DNA from: JADKAV01 sp963704075 | GTDB taxonomy: Bacteria > Actinomycetota > Actinomycetes > S36-B12 > UBA10799 | Assembly: GCA_963704075.1 (NCBI GenBank) | Contig: CAVPGV010000003.1 | Coordinates: 75,155 to 139,154, forward strand | Length of the DNA stretch: 64,000 nt | Reading direction: 5' to 3' | Shown here: positions 34,830-44,200 of the stretch, in pieces | Position numbering within the stretch: position 1 is the first letter of the stretch | How the letters are laid out: the number at the start of each line of letters is the position of its first letter | Program-made: the position numbers and the translations under genes | The notes under the pieces: model-generated | Seen by the model: only the letters and a program-made list of their open reading frames with translations | What the model was told of the DNA's origin: nothing | The model's database searches: none

Positions 34830-37765
34830 AGCGGGATCTCGGTCGGGATCCCCAGGTGCACGGTGATCCCGAGGATGCGGGACAGCCCCAGCGGCAACAA
34901 CGCCATCTGATCGTTGAACGTCGTGAGTGCCGATTCCAGACCCGACCACATCATCAGCGCGCCGAGTGCCGCCATCGGGACCGCGACACCGACGAGAACC
35001 CGACCCAAGGCCGCCAGTCGCCCCCAGCCGTAAACACTGCGCAGAACCACGTATGTCACCCAGAACAGCCACAGGAACGCGGCGAAGCTGATGGTCACGT
35101 AGACGTTGCGCCACTGCTCGTCGGTCCAGAACCGGTACCAGTAGAACAGCGGTCCACGCCACACCACCACAGCACTGAGGATGAGGGTCTTCAGCAAGAG
35201 CGCGGCGCCGACCCCGCCATACAGCGCGAACGGATCATGGCCTCGTAGGAGCACCCGCAGGGCGAGGGTGAACAACGCCATGGAACCGACTGTGGCCAGC
35301 AGGTACGACCAGGACAGCCAGTTGGAGAAGGCCCCGCGACTCAAGACCAGGAGCAGCGCCGGGAGCAGCCACGTCAGCACTCGTGTCGAGCGCGCGGTCG
35401 GTGCGGCGACCAATCGCCACGGCCTGGTCAGTCCGGTCCACAGTCCCTGCGCCGCGGTCCCCAGAGAACTGGAACGCCAACGTTTGCCCAGTGGGCTGCC
35501 GAGCAGCAACAGCAGCCCGATGCCCACCAACACGACCGCGGTGAGGATTTGCGACGAGCGCGTGCGTTCGGCGTGAGCGAAACCAGCATCCACGGCGAAG
35601 AAACTGTAGGCGGGGGTGTTCACATCCTGGGCGTACACGGCCTCGTGCTCCGCGACGGCCGACTCGTAGGACTGCTTCCCGGCCTCCCACGCTCGCCAAT
35701 CGGCGGGGGCGCCTGTGTCCAGCCACTCGTAGTACGACAGAAAGGCCTCTCGGAAGGCTCCAAGCGTGGCCCACAGGTCCGCCTCGTACTCCAGTGAGTG
35801 GATCAGCATGTCTCTCAGCGCCGGATCGTGCCACTTCGTCGGATCGGTCCATTCAGCCTGCTGAAGCATCTCCAGCGTTGCTGCCTGCGCCTCCCGCGCC
35901 TCCCGGACCGCTTCATCCACCTTTCCGCGACTCGCGAAGTGGATTGCGCTCAGAGCAGCGCTGTCGCCGCTGACGATGTCCCACTCGAAGATCCACAGCA
36001 TCGTAGGCGGTTCCAGCCCCAGTGCGAGCACCTGCTTCTCGGCGTACGGGCTGATGTAGAGCCCCTTCTTCGCCACTTCCCGGGACTGCTCGATGATCTC
36101 CTCGATCATGGCGATGGTGGCCGGATCGTCGGAGAACGTGTTTGCCATCCAGGTCCGGTTAACGTCTGCCAGATTCGCGTCGCGGTCCCAGGCAAGTCGC
36201 CCGGTGGCGTACACATCGAGGTCGTACAACTGCCAGAAGCCCGACTTCAGGTACAGCGACATGGGGCCGGCGCGCCACGGTCCGCCATCTTGGGTCCAGA
36301 CCCACACACCGACGACGTTGGGGTTCTTCTCCTCGAAGTTCTGCAGCGCGATCTGATGATCACCGGACATGTAGTTGGGGAAGGCACTGAACGCTTCGAA
36401 TTCGCGGCGGGATTGGAACTCAACGATCCGTCGTTGACCGCCCTGTTCGAGCGTCGGGTTCAGCGGCAGCCACGAGTAGAAGTCACCCATCGTGAACTTG
36501 GTGACCACCACCAGGTTGTCGTCGGGCAGTCCGTCCAGGATCTTCTCGTACGTCTTCGGGTTGGTGTGCATGTCGCCGATGTCACCGACCCCCACCGACC
36601 ATGTGCGGAAGTAGATGGTCTTGCCGTAGTCGCCGGCAGTCTGTGTGAACTTGGTGAGCATGGTGCGCACCGAATCGACGCTGGTGACCGCCAGAGTCGA
36701 GAAGTAGTCCCAGCCAGGCTTGTTGTAGATCGTGCCCGCCTCACCGATGCGGATCATCAGACCGTCGACGAACGGCATGTTGGTGAAGAATTCGGAAAGT
36801 CCTGCCTGGTAGATGTCCCACAGCCGTGGGTCGTTGACGTCGAAGCCGCCGAGCTCGCGCTCGATGTAGTCGTTGAGCGGCCCGGTGTTCGCCAACATGT
36901 CGGTCTTGAATACCACCCGCATACCCATGTCCGCGGCGTACTTCCACATTGCCCCGAATTGCTCGACCATCGCCTCATGCCGGGCTCGGTAAGGACTGTC
37001 CTTGCCGTAGACCTGGAAGCCGTCGCCGACGCCATCGAAGTTCACGTACTCGAGGAAGCCGTTGACGATCACCCCGTTGTATCCGTAGGCGCGGATGTGG
37101 TCGATGTACTGCTTCCAGTCGCGCTTGGCATCGGCCAGGCCCGCCGGGTCGACGTAGGGCGACTCGTCCAGGATCACATCGGCGAACTGGTTCGAGTTGT
37201 GCGAATAGTCGTCCTGCGCCGCCCAAGCCTGCGGGTCTGGCTCCACGCCGACGGCCCCGAAATCTGCGAATCGGTATTCCAGATCGGCCACGATGGGTGC
37301 GCCTTCGAGATCCGGCAGCGGGGTGCCCGCGGCGACCGCGTCCGCGGCAGCCAACAGTCCATTGGCCATGCCCTCGCGGCCCCCGCCACTGACGCCCGTT
37401 CGGCTCAGTCGGTAGCTTCCCGACGTCAGGTCGGCATCGCGTCTCACTGTGAAGTCGGATTGACCTTGCGTGATGGACGGCCGATCGCCTGTGGCAGCCG
37501 CCACCGCATCCTGCATACGTTCGGCAGCCATCGTCAGCAAGGGGTCGTCCTCGTAGTCGGCTGGCATCCTGATCGAGCCGATATCGAGCTGCGGCCGCTG
37601 GGGCGCCGGTGTCGCGGCGGGCAGGACCGCATCGGCAGCCACCTGCTTGTCGGATAGCGACACGGCGAGCAATCCGTTGGTGGCCGAGGCCATCGCAAGA
37701 CCGATGATCACGGCAACAAGCAGATACACCAAGGATGCAGGCCACCATTTCCGCCGCGCTGCCAC
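34739..37765 (-). CDS. Membrane-bound GH67-like glycosidase (alpha-glucuronidase-like)
   Basis: 1008 residues. One N-terminal helix (WWPASLVYLLVAVIIGLA), an N-domain of the GH67N/GH20b kind (about 60-160: AERMQDAVAAATG, GSYRLSRTG, GREGMANGLLAAADAV), then a TIM-barrel-like catalytic region with YIDHIRAYGYNGVIVNGFLEY, MRVVFKTDM, VDGLMIRIGEAG (about 336), VVGVWVWTQDGG and DLDVYATGRLAWDRD (about 514), the last close to GH67 enzymes. From about residue 738 there are seven or eight membrane helices, which GH67 enzymes do not have. The active site would lie outside. Substrate unknown; a uronic-acid-containing surface or environmental glycan is a guess. GTG start 10 bp after the MFS stop. Confidence 0.6.
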   Translation of the reverse strand: MAARRKWWPASLVYLLVAVIIGLAMASATNGLLAVSLSDKQVAADAVLPAATPAPQRPQLDIGSIRMPADYEDDPLLTMAAERMQDAVAAATGDRPSITQGQSDFTVRRDADLTSGSYRLSRTGVSGGGREGMANGLLAAADAVAAGTPLPDLEGAPIVADLEYRFADFGAVGVEPDPQAWAAQDDYSHNSNQFADVILDESPYVDPAGLADAKRDWKQYIDHIRAYGYNGVIVNGFLEYVNFDGVGDGFQVYGKDSPYRARHEAMVEQFGAMWKYAADMGMRVVFKTDMLANTGPLNDYIERELGGFDVNDPRLWDIYQAGLSEFFTNMPFVDGLMIRIGEAGTIYNKPGWDYFSTLAVTSVDSVRTMLTKFTQTAGDYGKTIYFRTWSVGVGDIGDMHTNPKTYEKILDGLPDDNLVVVTKFTMGDFYSWLPLNPTLEQGGQRRIVEFQSRREFEAFSAFPNYMSGDHQIALQNFEEKNPNVVGVWVWTQDGGPWRAGPMSLYLKSGFWQLYDLDVYATGRLAWDRDANLADVNRTWMANTFSDDPATIAMIEEIIEQSREVAKKGLYISPYAEKQVLALGLEPPTMLWIFEWDIVSGDSAALSAIHFASRGKVDEAVREAREAQAATLEMLQQAEWTDPTKWHDPALRDMLIHSLEYEADLWATLGAFREAFLSYYEWLDTGAPADWRAWEAGKQSYESAVAEHEAVYAQDVNTPAYSFFAVDAGFAHAERTRSSQILTAVVLVGIGLLLLLGSPLGKRWRSSSLGTAAQGLWTGLTRPWRLVAAPTARSTRVLTWLLPALLLVLSRGAFSNWLSWSYLLATVGSMALFTLALRVLLRGHDPFALYGGVGAALLLKTLILSAVVVWRGPLFYWYRFWTDEQWRNVYVTISFAAFLWLFWVTYVVLRSVYGWGRLAALGRVLVGVAVPMAALGALMMWSGLESALTTFNDQMALLPLGLSRILGITVHLGIPTEIPLYLVIAGAGLAVIGFVLGAARKPSADLAAR

Positions 37766-37775
37766 GGCATGCAGG

Positions 37776-39020
37776 CTACTCCTTCGGACTCGGCGTCGAT
37801 GCCGGTGCCGGTGTGGACAAGGTTTCTGGCATCCGCACAGCAAGGCCCAGCGCCAGCAGTGTGACCGCGACCCCGGCGGAGAACGCCACCGGGAAGCCGG
37901 ACTGATCGAGCAGCAATCCTGCTACCAGCGGGCCGATGATCGATCCCACATCGGACATCATCTGGAAGCCTGCCACGACCGACCCCCCGTGGTGGCCGCG
38001 CGCCACGTCCCCGACGATCGCGGTCGGAGAGGGTCCGAGGAATGCGCCGGACATCCCGGCCACGGCCATGGCGATCAGGAACCAGGCCGGGTTCGGGGCG
38101 ATCGCCAGCACGACCAACGAGACAACCCCGACGGCGAGTCCTATCACCAACGCCGGGCGCCTCCCGCGACGGTCAGCGGTGCGCCCGCCGAAGGCCAGCA
38201 GCGCCGCCTGCACGCCGGCCGACACCACAAATCCGACACCGGCCAGACCAGGGCCCTGCCGCAATCCTTCGACGACGAACAGCGGCACCAGCGAGGAGCG
38301 CAGGCCGAAGAAGACGAAGCCGTTGGCGAAGTTGGCACCCAGTGCGGCCTGGTAGGCGGGAAGACGCAACGTGGGAAGGAAACCGATCGCTTTGGTGTCC
38401 TGTTCCAGTTGCGGCGCCTCGGCATGCTCGAGGCGGGGCAGCAGAGTCACGGCCACGAGGAACGCCGCCAGCAGTGTGCCGGCGTACACGAAGAACGGAG
38501 CCCGGATGGAGATGGCGATCACCAGTCCCCCGACTGCCGGACCCATCACACCACCGATGAGGAATCCGGCCTGGAACAGCCCGGAGGCCCGGCCGCGATA
38601 TTCCGGGGCGGTCACGCGCAACAGCAATGCGGTCGCCGAGATGGTGAACATCGCCGAGCCTGCGCCGCCAACCCCGCGCAGCACCAGCAGATGCACATAG
38701 TCCGTCGCGAAACCGGCGGCCAGGCTCGAGAGTCCGACGATCGCCAGCCCGCTGGACATGATGGTGCGCTCACCGAACCGGTTGACCGCCCAACCGGCTG
38801 CGGGACTGCTCACCAGCCGCATGGCAGCGAAGACACTGATCACGGCACTGGCCGCGAACGCCGAGACGCCGAAGGTCCGCGCGAACAGCGGAATCGCCGG
38901 AATGACGATGCCGAAACCCAGCGCCACGCAGAACGCGATCGCGGCCAGCACGCTTACCTCGCGGGGCAACGCGCCGACTCTCGGGATCCAGGACCTCACC
39001 CGAGCAACTATCGCAGCCAC
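37776..39020 (-). CDS. MFS transporter
   Basis: 414 residues, 12 predicted helices. PREVSVLAAIAFCVALGFGIVIPAIPLFA is the first helix; the loop 2-3 motif is GWAVNRFGERTIM, and RGVGGAGSAMF and GRTADRRGRRPAL are further signatures of the DHA1 drug-export branch. A Pro/Ser tail ends the chain. It precedes the glycosidase-like gene by 10 bp on the same strand, so it may export, or import, a product related to that enzyme. Divergent from msrA with only 35 bp between starts. Confidence 0.87.
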   Translation of the reverse strand: MAAIVARVRSWIPRVGALPREVSVLAAIAFCVALGFGIVIPAIPLFARTFGVSAFAASAVISVFAAMRLVSSPAAGWAVNRFGERTIMSSGLAIVGLSSLAAGFATDYVHLLVLRGVGGAGSAMFTISATALLLRVTAPEYRGRASGLFQAGFLIGGVMGPAVGGLVIAISIRAPFFVYAGTLLAAFLVAVTLLPRLEHAEAPQLEQDTKAIGFLPTLRLPAYQAALGANFANGFVFFGLRSSLVPLFVVEGLRQGPGLAGVGFVVSAGVQAALLAFGGRTADRRGRRPALVIGLAVGVVSLVVLAIAPNPAWFLIAMAVAGMSGAFLGPSPTAIVGDVARGHHGGSVVAGFQMMSDVGSIIGPLVAGLLLDQSGFPVAFSAGVAVTLLALGLAVRMPETLSTPAPASTPSPKE

Positions 39021-39055
39021 TTTCGCACCTGCTGAATCTGGGCGAGACTTGGGGC

Positions 39056-39716
39056 ATGGACCTGCGCAGTTTCTTCACGCCCGCTGACAAACGCGCGATG
39101 GTGGCACCGGACAGCGCGTTGCCCAGCCGCCCCGACTACCCCTTCACCGTCCCCGATCGGCATGCCGTGCTGGGCACGTCGCTGCGCGGGCCATGGGGCG
39201 ACGACGGTCGAGGTCCTGTACGTCGGCATGGGCTGCTTCTGGGGTGCCGAGGAGTACTACTGGAACGCGCCCGGCGTCGTGTCGACGGCCGTGGGCTATC
39301 AGGGCGGCTACAGCGCACACCCCACGTACGAGGAGGTGTGCAGCGGCCGCACCGGACAGACCGAGGCGGCGATGGTGGCCTACGACACGACCAAGACCTC
39401 CACGCTGGAGATGCTGCGGATCTTCTGGGAGCACCACGACCCGACGCAGGGCTACCGGCAGGGCAACGACGTCGGCACGCAGTACCGCTCAGCGCTCTAC
39501 TGGACCACCGAGGAACAGCGCGAGCTGATCGAGAAGACCCGCGCGGCGTACCAGGAGGTCCTGACCGCCAAGGGCCTCGGCGAGATCACCACCGAGATCG
39601 CTCCCGCTTCCGCGCACCCGTTCTTCTACGCCGAGGACTACCACCAGCAGTACTTGCACAAGGTGCCGCACGGGTATCGGTGCCACGCGAACACGGGTGT
39701 GGCTCTGCCGTTGTAG
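39056..39716 (+). CDS. msrA: Peptide-methionine (S)-S-oxide reductase, frameshifted
   Basis: MsrA reduces the S form of methionine sulfoxide in proteins. The normal N-terminus (PDYPFTVPDRHAVLGTSLRGPW) is in the frame that opens at ATG 39056; the rest, including the catalytic Cys in GMGCFWGAEEYYW, GYQGGYSAHPTYEEVCSGRTGQTEA, HDPTQGYRQGNDVGTQYRS and YHQQYL, is in another frame open from 39162. The switch falls at the gggg run 39195-39198; removing one G would join the two. So this is one gene broken by a +1 indel, real or a sequencing error. A shortened protein from 39162 would keep the catalytic Cys. Confidence 0.85.
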
Positions 39717-39741
39717 CCAATCACGGCATCGCCTCACACAT

Positions 39742-39791
39742 CGACTTTGGACGCAGCGTGCCACCCAGTGACCAGATCTGACCAAAGTCCC
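39742..39791 (+). repeat. 50-bp inverted-repeat element, copy A
   Basis: Exact duplicate of the element at 42101-42150, same orientation. Ends gactttgg (39743-39750) and ccaaagtc (39782-39789) are inverted repeats; tgaccagatctgacca near the right end holds a direct TGACCA repeat. It lies just downstream of the serine hydrolase gene. Confidence 0.85.
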
Positions 39792-39851
39792 GCGGGGGCC
39801 CGCTGATCGACCTCGGTGCTCGCCGACGTGATCGGAACCTTCAGCGACTCC

Positions 39852-41948
39852 CTACTCGACGACCACTGTCGCGGTGCTCCCAGCCGGGCCGAACACCGCC
39901 AGGTACGCCCCGGCCGGCGCCTGCTTCGTCGCTGCGGCGCCACCGCCGGAGTCGATCATCGAGAGGTTCTCGTCGAACAACTTCCAGTCGCTCTGACCTG
40001 AGATCGTCACCGTCGACGCAGCCGGAACCCGGTACCACTGGACCAGACCCCGGGCGTCAATGGTGACGGTGTTCGCGCCAGGCGCCAGGCTAGGGACAGT
40101 CGCAGCGGGCCGTAGGACGCTGCTGCTGAACGACAGGTACTCCTCACCGCCCTGCATCGAGAAGTCGAAGTCGTACAGATCACGGCCGAAACCCAATGGA
40201 ATCTCGAGGAACATGCTGCCGACGGTGTCGCTGGTGGTGGCGTCGAAGGGTACGGTCTCCACGAGCGCACCCTTGGCCAGCAGGTATCCCGACAGCCCGG
40301 GGATTGACGTGATCTCGACGGCGGCGGTGCCGGCCAGCGTCCAGTTCAGCGACATCGGACTCTCATTGGCCAGCAACCACTTCTTGCCGACCCGCGCTTG
40401 CCACGCAGATGACAGCGAGCCTCCAGGTCGGGTCTTCTGCCCCCTAGCGACGTGGGAGTAGTACGTCCCGGTTCCACCGATGCTGCGCTGTACGACATAG
40501 GTGCGGCCCCACGCTTTGACCGACCGGATCGAGGCACCGGGGCTCTGCGTGGACCAGAAGGACCCGTCGTTGCGCAACTCGAAACGGCCTGGGTTATTCA
40601 CCCAACGGCCATCGACCAACCGTGCGACCTTCAGGGACCGGTTCTTGCTCTTGGTCAATTTGAGCGTCTCGTTCTGGGCCAGGAATGTGCCCGAGAGTCT
40701 CTTGATCTTCTTCTTGGCCATCTTCGCGGTCACCTTGCCCGTGCCCGGCTCACCGCCGACCTGCTTGGGCATCTTCTTGACGGCGCCCGTCTCCACCAGG
40801 GCGTTGAGCAGCACTGTCTGCGCAACGGTTTCGGCGGCGATGGAACTGAAACTTCTGCCAGCGCCCTCGACGACAACCCCTAGTCCGTGGTCGGGGGCGA
40901 TTGCGAACGACGCGTGGTAGTCGACCGTGTCGCCGCCTTTCGTCCAGCCGAGCACTCCAGCGGACTTCAACGCCGGGTCCTGGACCGAATCCCAACCCAG
41001 GCCGTAGCGCAGGAAACTGGGCGGTCCGACCCGCAGCGTGGTGGCGGTCTCGTCGGCCGCCATTTGCTGGATGGCACTACTCGACAGGATTCGCTTGCCG
41101 CCGACCTTTCCGTCGTTGGTGAACACCTTGGCGAGCTGGGCCATGTCCCGGGATGTGGACATGAGGCCACCGGATGCGAACAAGTTGGTGATCTCGATGG
41201 GCTGGGCCTGTCCCCCTTGGATGATCGGGGCGACACTTCCAGGCACCGGAACCGACGTCTGGTAGCGCGAATGCCTCATCCCCAGTGGCTTCAGGATGTT
41301 GGCGGTCACGTAGTCCTGGATCGGCATACCCGAGACCCGCTCCACCACCACTCCCGCCAGCGTGAAGCAGTCATTGCAGTACACGTTCATCGCCCCGGGA
41401 GTGGTCTTCAAAGGGGAGTTGCGCAACCCGCCCAGGGCGCGATCGACGTACGAGGGGATCGGTTCGTGGCTCCAGGCGTCGGCGTAGTCGGTGCCCGGCA
41501 CTCCTGCTGAATGGTTGAGCAGCATCCGCACCGTGATCTGCTTGTACTGCGGCGACTCCATCGCGAAGTCCGGCACGTAGCGCGCCACCGGAGCATCCAG
41601 CGAGACCTTGCCTTGGTCCACCAACTGCATCACCGCCATCGTGGTGACCACCTTGCTCACCGAGCCAACCCCGAACTGGGTCGTCGGCGATGGCTTCTTT
41701 CCTGCGGGGTTGACTCGACCGAACGTCTGACTCCACACCGTCTTGCCGTTGGCCACCAAGGCGATGGATGCCGAGGTCGACTTGGTCTGCTTGAGCGCGG
41801 ACCGCACGGCCTTGCGCCCCTCTTTGATCGTGGTGTCGAAAGCGGGCGCTGGCTTCTTGTTGACGGCCACCGAGGCCTGGACTGCAGGCACACCCCCCAA
41901 CACCGTCGCAGTGACCACAAGGGCTGTCAGTACTTTGGCGATGCGCAT
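39852..41948 (-). CDS. Secreted beta-lactamase-like serine hydrolase with long C-terminal region
   Basis: 698 residues from ATG 41948. Signal peptide (VLTALVVTATVLGGVPAVQA), then a class C beta-lactamase/D-Ala carboxypeptidase fold to about residue 380: SxxK motif SVSK (VGSVSKVVTTMAVMQL), YCN in NVYCNDCFTL in the Tyr-x-Asn position, and ASGGLMSTSRDMAQL. After a Lys-rich linker there are about 280 residues of beta-rich sequence with no assignment. Likely a wall-modifying esterase or peptidase, not drug resistance. It is bracketed by two exact 50-bp repeats. Confidence 0.82.
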   Translation of the reverse strand: MRIAKVLTALVVTATVLGGVPAVQASVAVNKKPAPAFDTTIKEGRKAVRSALKQTKSTSASIALVANGKTVWSQTFGRVNPAGKKPSPTTQFGVGSVSKVVTTMAVMQLVDQGKVSLDAPVARYVPDFAMESPQYKQITVRMLLNHSAGVPGTDYADAWSHEPIPSYVDRALGGLRNSPLKTTPGAMNVYCNDCFTLAGVVVERVSGMPIQDYVTANILKPLGMRHSRYQTSVPVPGSVAPIIQGGQAQPIEITNLFASGGLMSTSRDMAQLAKVFTNDGKVGGKRILSSSAIQQMAADETATTLRVGPPSFLRYGLGWDSVQDPALKSAGVLGWTKGGDTVDYHASFAIAPDHGLGVVVEGAGRSFSSIAAETVAQTVLLNALVETGAVKKMPKQVGGEPGTGKVTAKMAKKKIKRLSGTFLAQNETLKLTKSKNRSLKVARLVDGRWVNNPGRFELRNDGSFWSTQSPGASIRSVKAWGRTYVVQRSIGGTGTYYSHVARGQKTRPGGSLSSAWQARVGKKWLLANESPMSLNWTLAGTAAVEITSIPGLSGYLLAKGALVETVPFDATTSDTVGSMFLEIPLGFGRDLYDFDFSMQGGEEYLSFSSSVLRPAATVPSLAPGANTVTIDARGLVQWYRVPAASTVTISGQSDWKLFDENLSMIDSGGGAAATKQAPAGAYLAVFGPAGSTATVVVE

Positions 41949-42100
41949 GACGCCCGGCCTCTCCTGCCACGCGGGGCCGCGGTGCAATGAACTGACCGTA
42001 GATGATCCAGGTTGGGCTGTCGAATCACCGCGCTCTCACAGGCGGACCCCGCCACGTCCGACACACCGCGCGACCAGCACCCCGCCTGCGACTCAACCAG

Positions 42101-42150
42101 CGACTTTGGACGCAGCGTGCCACCCAGTGACCAGATCTGACCAAAGTCCC
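42101..42150 (+). repeat. 50-bp inverted-repeat element, copy B
   Basis: Identical to 39742-39791 over all 50 bases, with unrelated flanks on both sides, so its boundaries are exact. Located 150 bp upstream of the serine hydrolase start. Terminal gactttgg/ccaaagtc dyad. Confidence 0.85.
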
Positions 42151-42193
42151 CCGGCGCGTCGCTAACCCGCGTCGAAGTCCTGCCGGATCACAC

Positions 42194-42469
42194 CTACGCG
42201 TCAGGCACGAACTCGCGAACCTCCTGTGCGCAGCTTCAGGCGACTGCGACCTTGGCCGCCCACTCCAACGCCTGCTCGCGAGACGGCACCTCAACGACGG
42301 CGAACCCACCCACGAATGTCCGCTTCCCCCGAAACGGCCCACCGCGCACCGTCGCATCGGCGCCCACCACACTCGCCTCGACGACAGCATTCGCGGCTCG
42401 CGACGTCGGGCAGATCCTCCTCGGAAAGACCAAGTCTCCCTCATCGAACGAAATCAGGTAACGCGTCAT
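42194..42469 (-). pseudogene. Decayed YciI-like (DGPF domain) gene
   Basis: TRYLISFDEGD, GGPFRGKRTFVGGFAVVEVPSREQALEWAAKVAVA matches YciI-related proteins, but about 20 residues of the middle are missing, and an in-frame TGA at 42236-42238 stops the chain at 77 residues. Beyond the TGA the frame continues with SCAQEVREFVPDA up to TAG at 42194, which is the normal family C-terminus (CRCAQEVREF). So a nonsense mutation plus an internal deletion. One base after the VOC gene stop, formerly an operon. Confidence 0.7.
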
Positions 42470-42470
42470 C

Positions 42471-42920
42471 CTACGTTCCTGAACTGATCTGCTCCGCGAG
42501 CGCGACGATGACGCCTGCCGGACCGCGCAGGTAGCACAGCCGGAACGATTCCTCGTACTGAGCCACCTCGCCCAGCACCTCTGCGCCGTGGAGACGCAGG
42601 CGAGCGATGGTGTCGTCGATGTCGTCGACGGCGAACATGACCCGGTGCAGGCCCAGGGTGTTCGGGGGCGGGGCAGGCGGGTCAGCACTCACCGCTGCCG
42701 GCGCCTCGTACCGTGTCAGTTCCAGCCGGCCGGACCCATCCGGCGTGCGCATCATGACGATCTGGCTGCGGACACCTTCGAGGCCAACGGTCTGATCCGC
42801 ATACGCACCTTCGATGTTGGCCGTGTCCTGCACCTCGAGGCCAATCTCCCCGAAGAAGCCGATGGCGGCGTCGAGGTCGTCCACGACGATCGCTACGTTG
42901 TCCAAGCGCGGAAGAGCCAT
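42471..42920 (-). CDS. VOC-superfamily (glyoxalase-like) protein
   Basis: 149 residues, two beta-alpha-beta-beta-beta modules: LDNVAIVVDDLDAAIGFFGEIGLEV and HRVMFAVDDIDDTIARLRLHGAEVLGE, ending in YLRGPAGVIVALAEQ with the last metal Glu position. VOC proteins are metal-dependent lyases, dioxygenases or binding proteins; specificity cannot be told. It precedes the decayed YciI gene, a common partner. Confidence 0.88.
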   Translation of the reverse strand: MALPRLDNVAIVVDDLDAAIGFFGEIGLEVQDTANIEGAYADQTVGLEGVRSQIVMMRTPDGSGRLELTRYEAPAAVSADPPAPPPNTLGLHRVMFAVDDIDDTIARLRLHGAEVLGEVAQYEESFRLCYLRGPAGVIVALAEQISSGT

Positions 42921-43063
42921 GTCGCGAGCCTAGAAAGCGGTGTCAAGATCGCGCCAGGGGGCACGCAGCACCCGCAATCCGCGGACGTCAACATGACCGA
43001 CGGACTACGTCGTTGCCCGGTCTGCGATTTGCCGCCACACCGGTCGCGGAGGCAGCACCACAT

Positions 43064-44188
43064 TCAATTCGTGCGAGCCTTTCGAACCATCGCGCGGATG
43101 GTTCGGGTCACCAGTCTGGGCTGATCCAGCTGAATGTAGTGCCCGCTCTTGGCAGCGGTCACGTGGCGTGCGCCGGGCACGAGACCGGCCAGCATGTCCT
43201 GCGAGGCCTGGAAGGCGCGCTCCAGGTCGTTGATCGGCCAATCGGGCGGGAAGCCGAACGGGTTGGCAAGGACGCGGGAGTGGGAGAGGACCGTGAGCGG
43301 CATCCGGCGCAATGGGGTGTCCGCCTGCGCTTGGCGCACCTGGGCAGCGCTGGTCTCCAGGCTGAGTCGCTCGACTGCCGAGTAGGTCTCGAGACTCGGC
43401 GGGGGCTGGGGGTTCAGCACCGCAGCCAAGTACTGCTCAGGCGTCAAGAACTCCTTGTATGCGGCAACGAAGTCCTCATTCTGCGCATCGATCGACACGA
43501 GGCCGCCGATGCTGCCCGGGTGGAGGGTCGCATACAGGCGGGCAACCATGCCACCGAAGGAGTGACCGACCAGAACATAGGGGCCTGGCACATCGGCGGC
43601 GCGCAGCAACTTGCGCAGATCGACGGCGATGTCGCGTGCGCTGCGCGGCATCGCCACTGGGTCACTGCGGCTGAACTTGCCGGGCAGTAGGTACGTGCCG
43701 GGGCGGTCGTAGGCGCACACGCGTGTGAACCGGGCCACCGCTGGGAACACTGCGCGGCCCGGCCCCGACGGCGGAATGCTCCACACCTTCGCGAGGTCCC
43801 CGGTTCCGGCCTCGAGCACAACAGTTGGGCTTCCAGTGCCTCGGCACTTGATGAACAGCTTGCGACCACCCTGGATCGCGACTCGTTTGGCGAAGTGCCG
43901 GCGCCCGGCATGCGCGGTTCCGTGAGGACCGTGCATGGCGATCGCCACGGTTGACTCACCAGGCTGCGACCGCGGTTGCGTGGGTTCGCCCCACGCAGGC
44001 GGTGATGACACTGCCCCCGCGACCACCATGGAGCCGGTCAGGAGCACTGAGGCGAGGATCGCGGGCAAGGCCTGAGCGCTCAATCGAATACCTTCCCGAC
44101 CTCGGCCCCCCGGCAACCGTACCTCGAGCGACGGAATCCAGGCGTACTGCGGGCGACGCCGACGTGCTCCCGGTCGTCGCTGTGGCAT
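43064..44188 (-). CDS. Secreted alpha/beta hydrolase
   Basis: 374 residues as opened at 44188. The signal-like segment (ALPAILASVLLTGSMVVAGAV) starts about 40 residues in, so the true start may be further inside, for instance the TTG before SAQALPAIL. Hydrolase core: VVLEAGTGD, VCAYDRPGTY, nucleophile elbow VGHSFGGMVARLYA, and the catalytic His in SGHYIQLDQP. Acts outside the membrane on an ester or amide; substrate unknown. Separated by 12 bp from the following esterase gene on the same strand. Confidence 0.8.
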   Translation of the reverse strand: MPQRRPGARRRRPQYAWIPSLEVRLPGGRGREGIRLSAQALPAILASVLLTGSMVVAGAVSSPPAWGEPTQPRSQPGESTVAIAMHGPHGTAHAGRRHFAKRVAIQGGRKLFIKCRGTGSPTVVLEAGTGDLAKVWSIPPSGPGRAVFPAVARFTRVCAYDRPGTYLLPGKFSRSDPVAMPRSARDIAVDLRKLLRAADVPGPYVLVGHSFGGMVARLYATLHPGSIGGLVSIDAQNEDFVAAYKEFLTPEQYLAAVLNPQPPPSLETYSAVERLSLETSAAQVRQAQADTPLRRMPLTVLSHSRVLANPFGFPPDWPINDLERAFQASQDMLAGLVPGARHVTAAKSGHYIQLDQPRLVTRTIRAMVRKARTN

Positions 44189-44200
44189 TGCGAATCGCGG

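Noticed and set aside
35798..37657. Plus-strand open frame of 619 codons over the glycosidase-like gene
   Set aside because: Antisense to a protein with membrane helices and a recognisable fold; no homology or ribosome site.
39852..41948. Antibiotic-resistance beta-lactamase
   Set aside because: The long C-terminal extension and general class C/DD-peptidase-like motifs fit secreted serine hydrolases; nothing points to drug hydrolysis.
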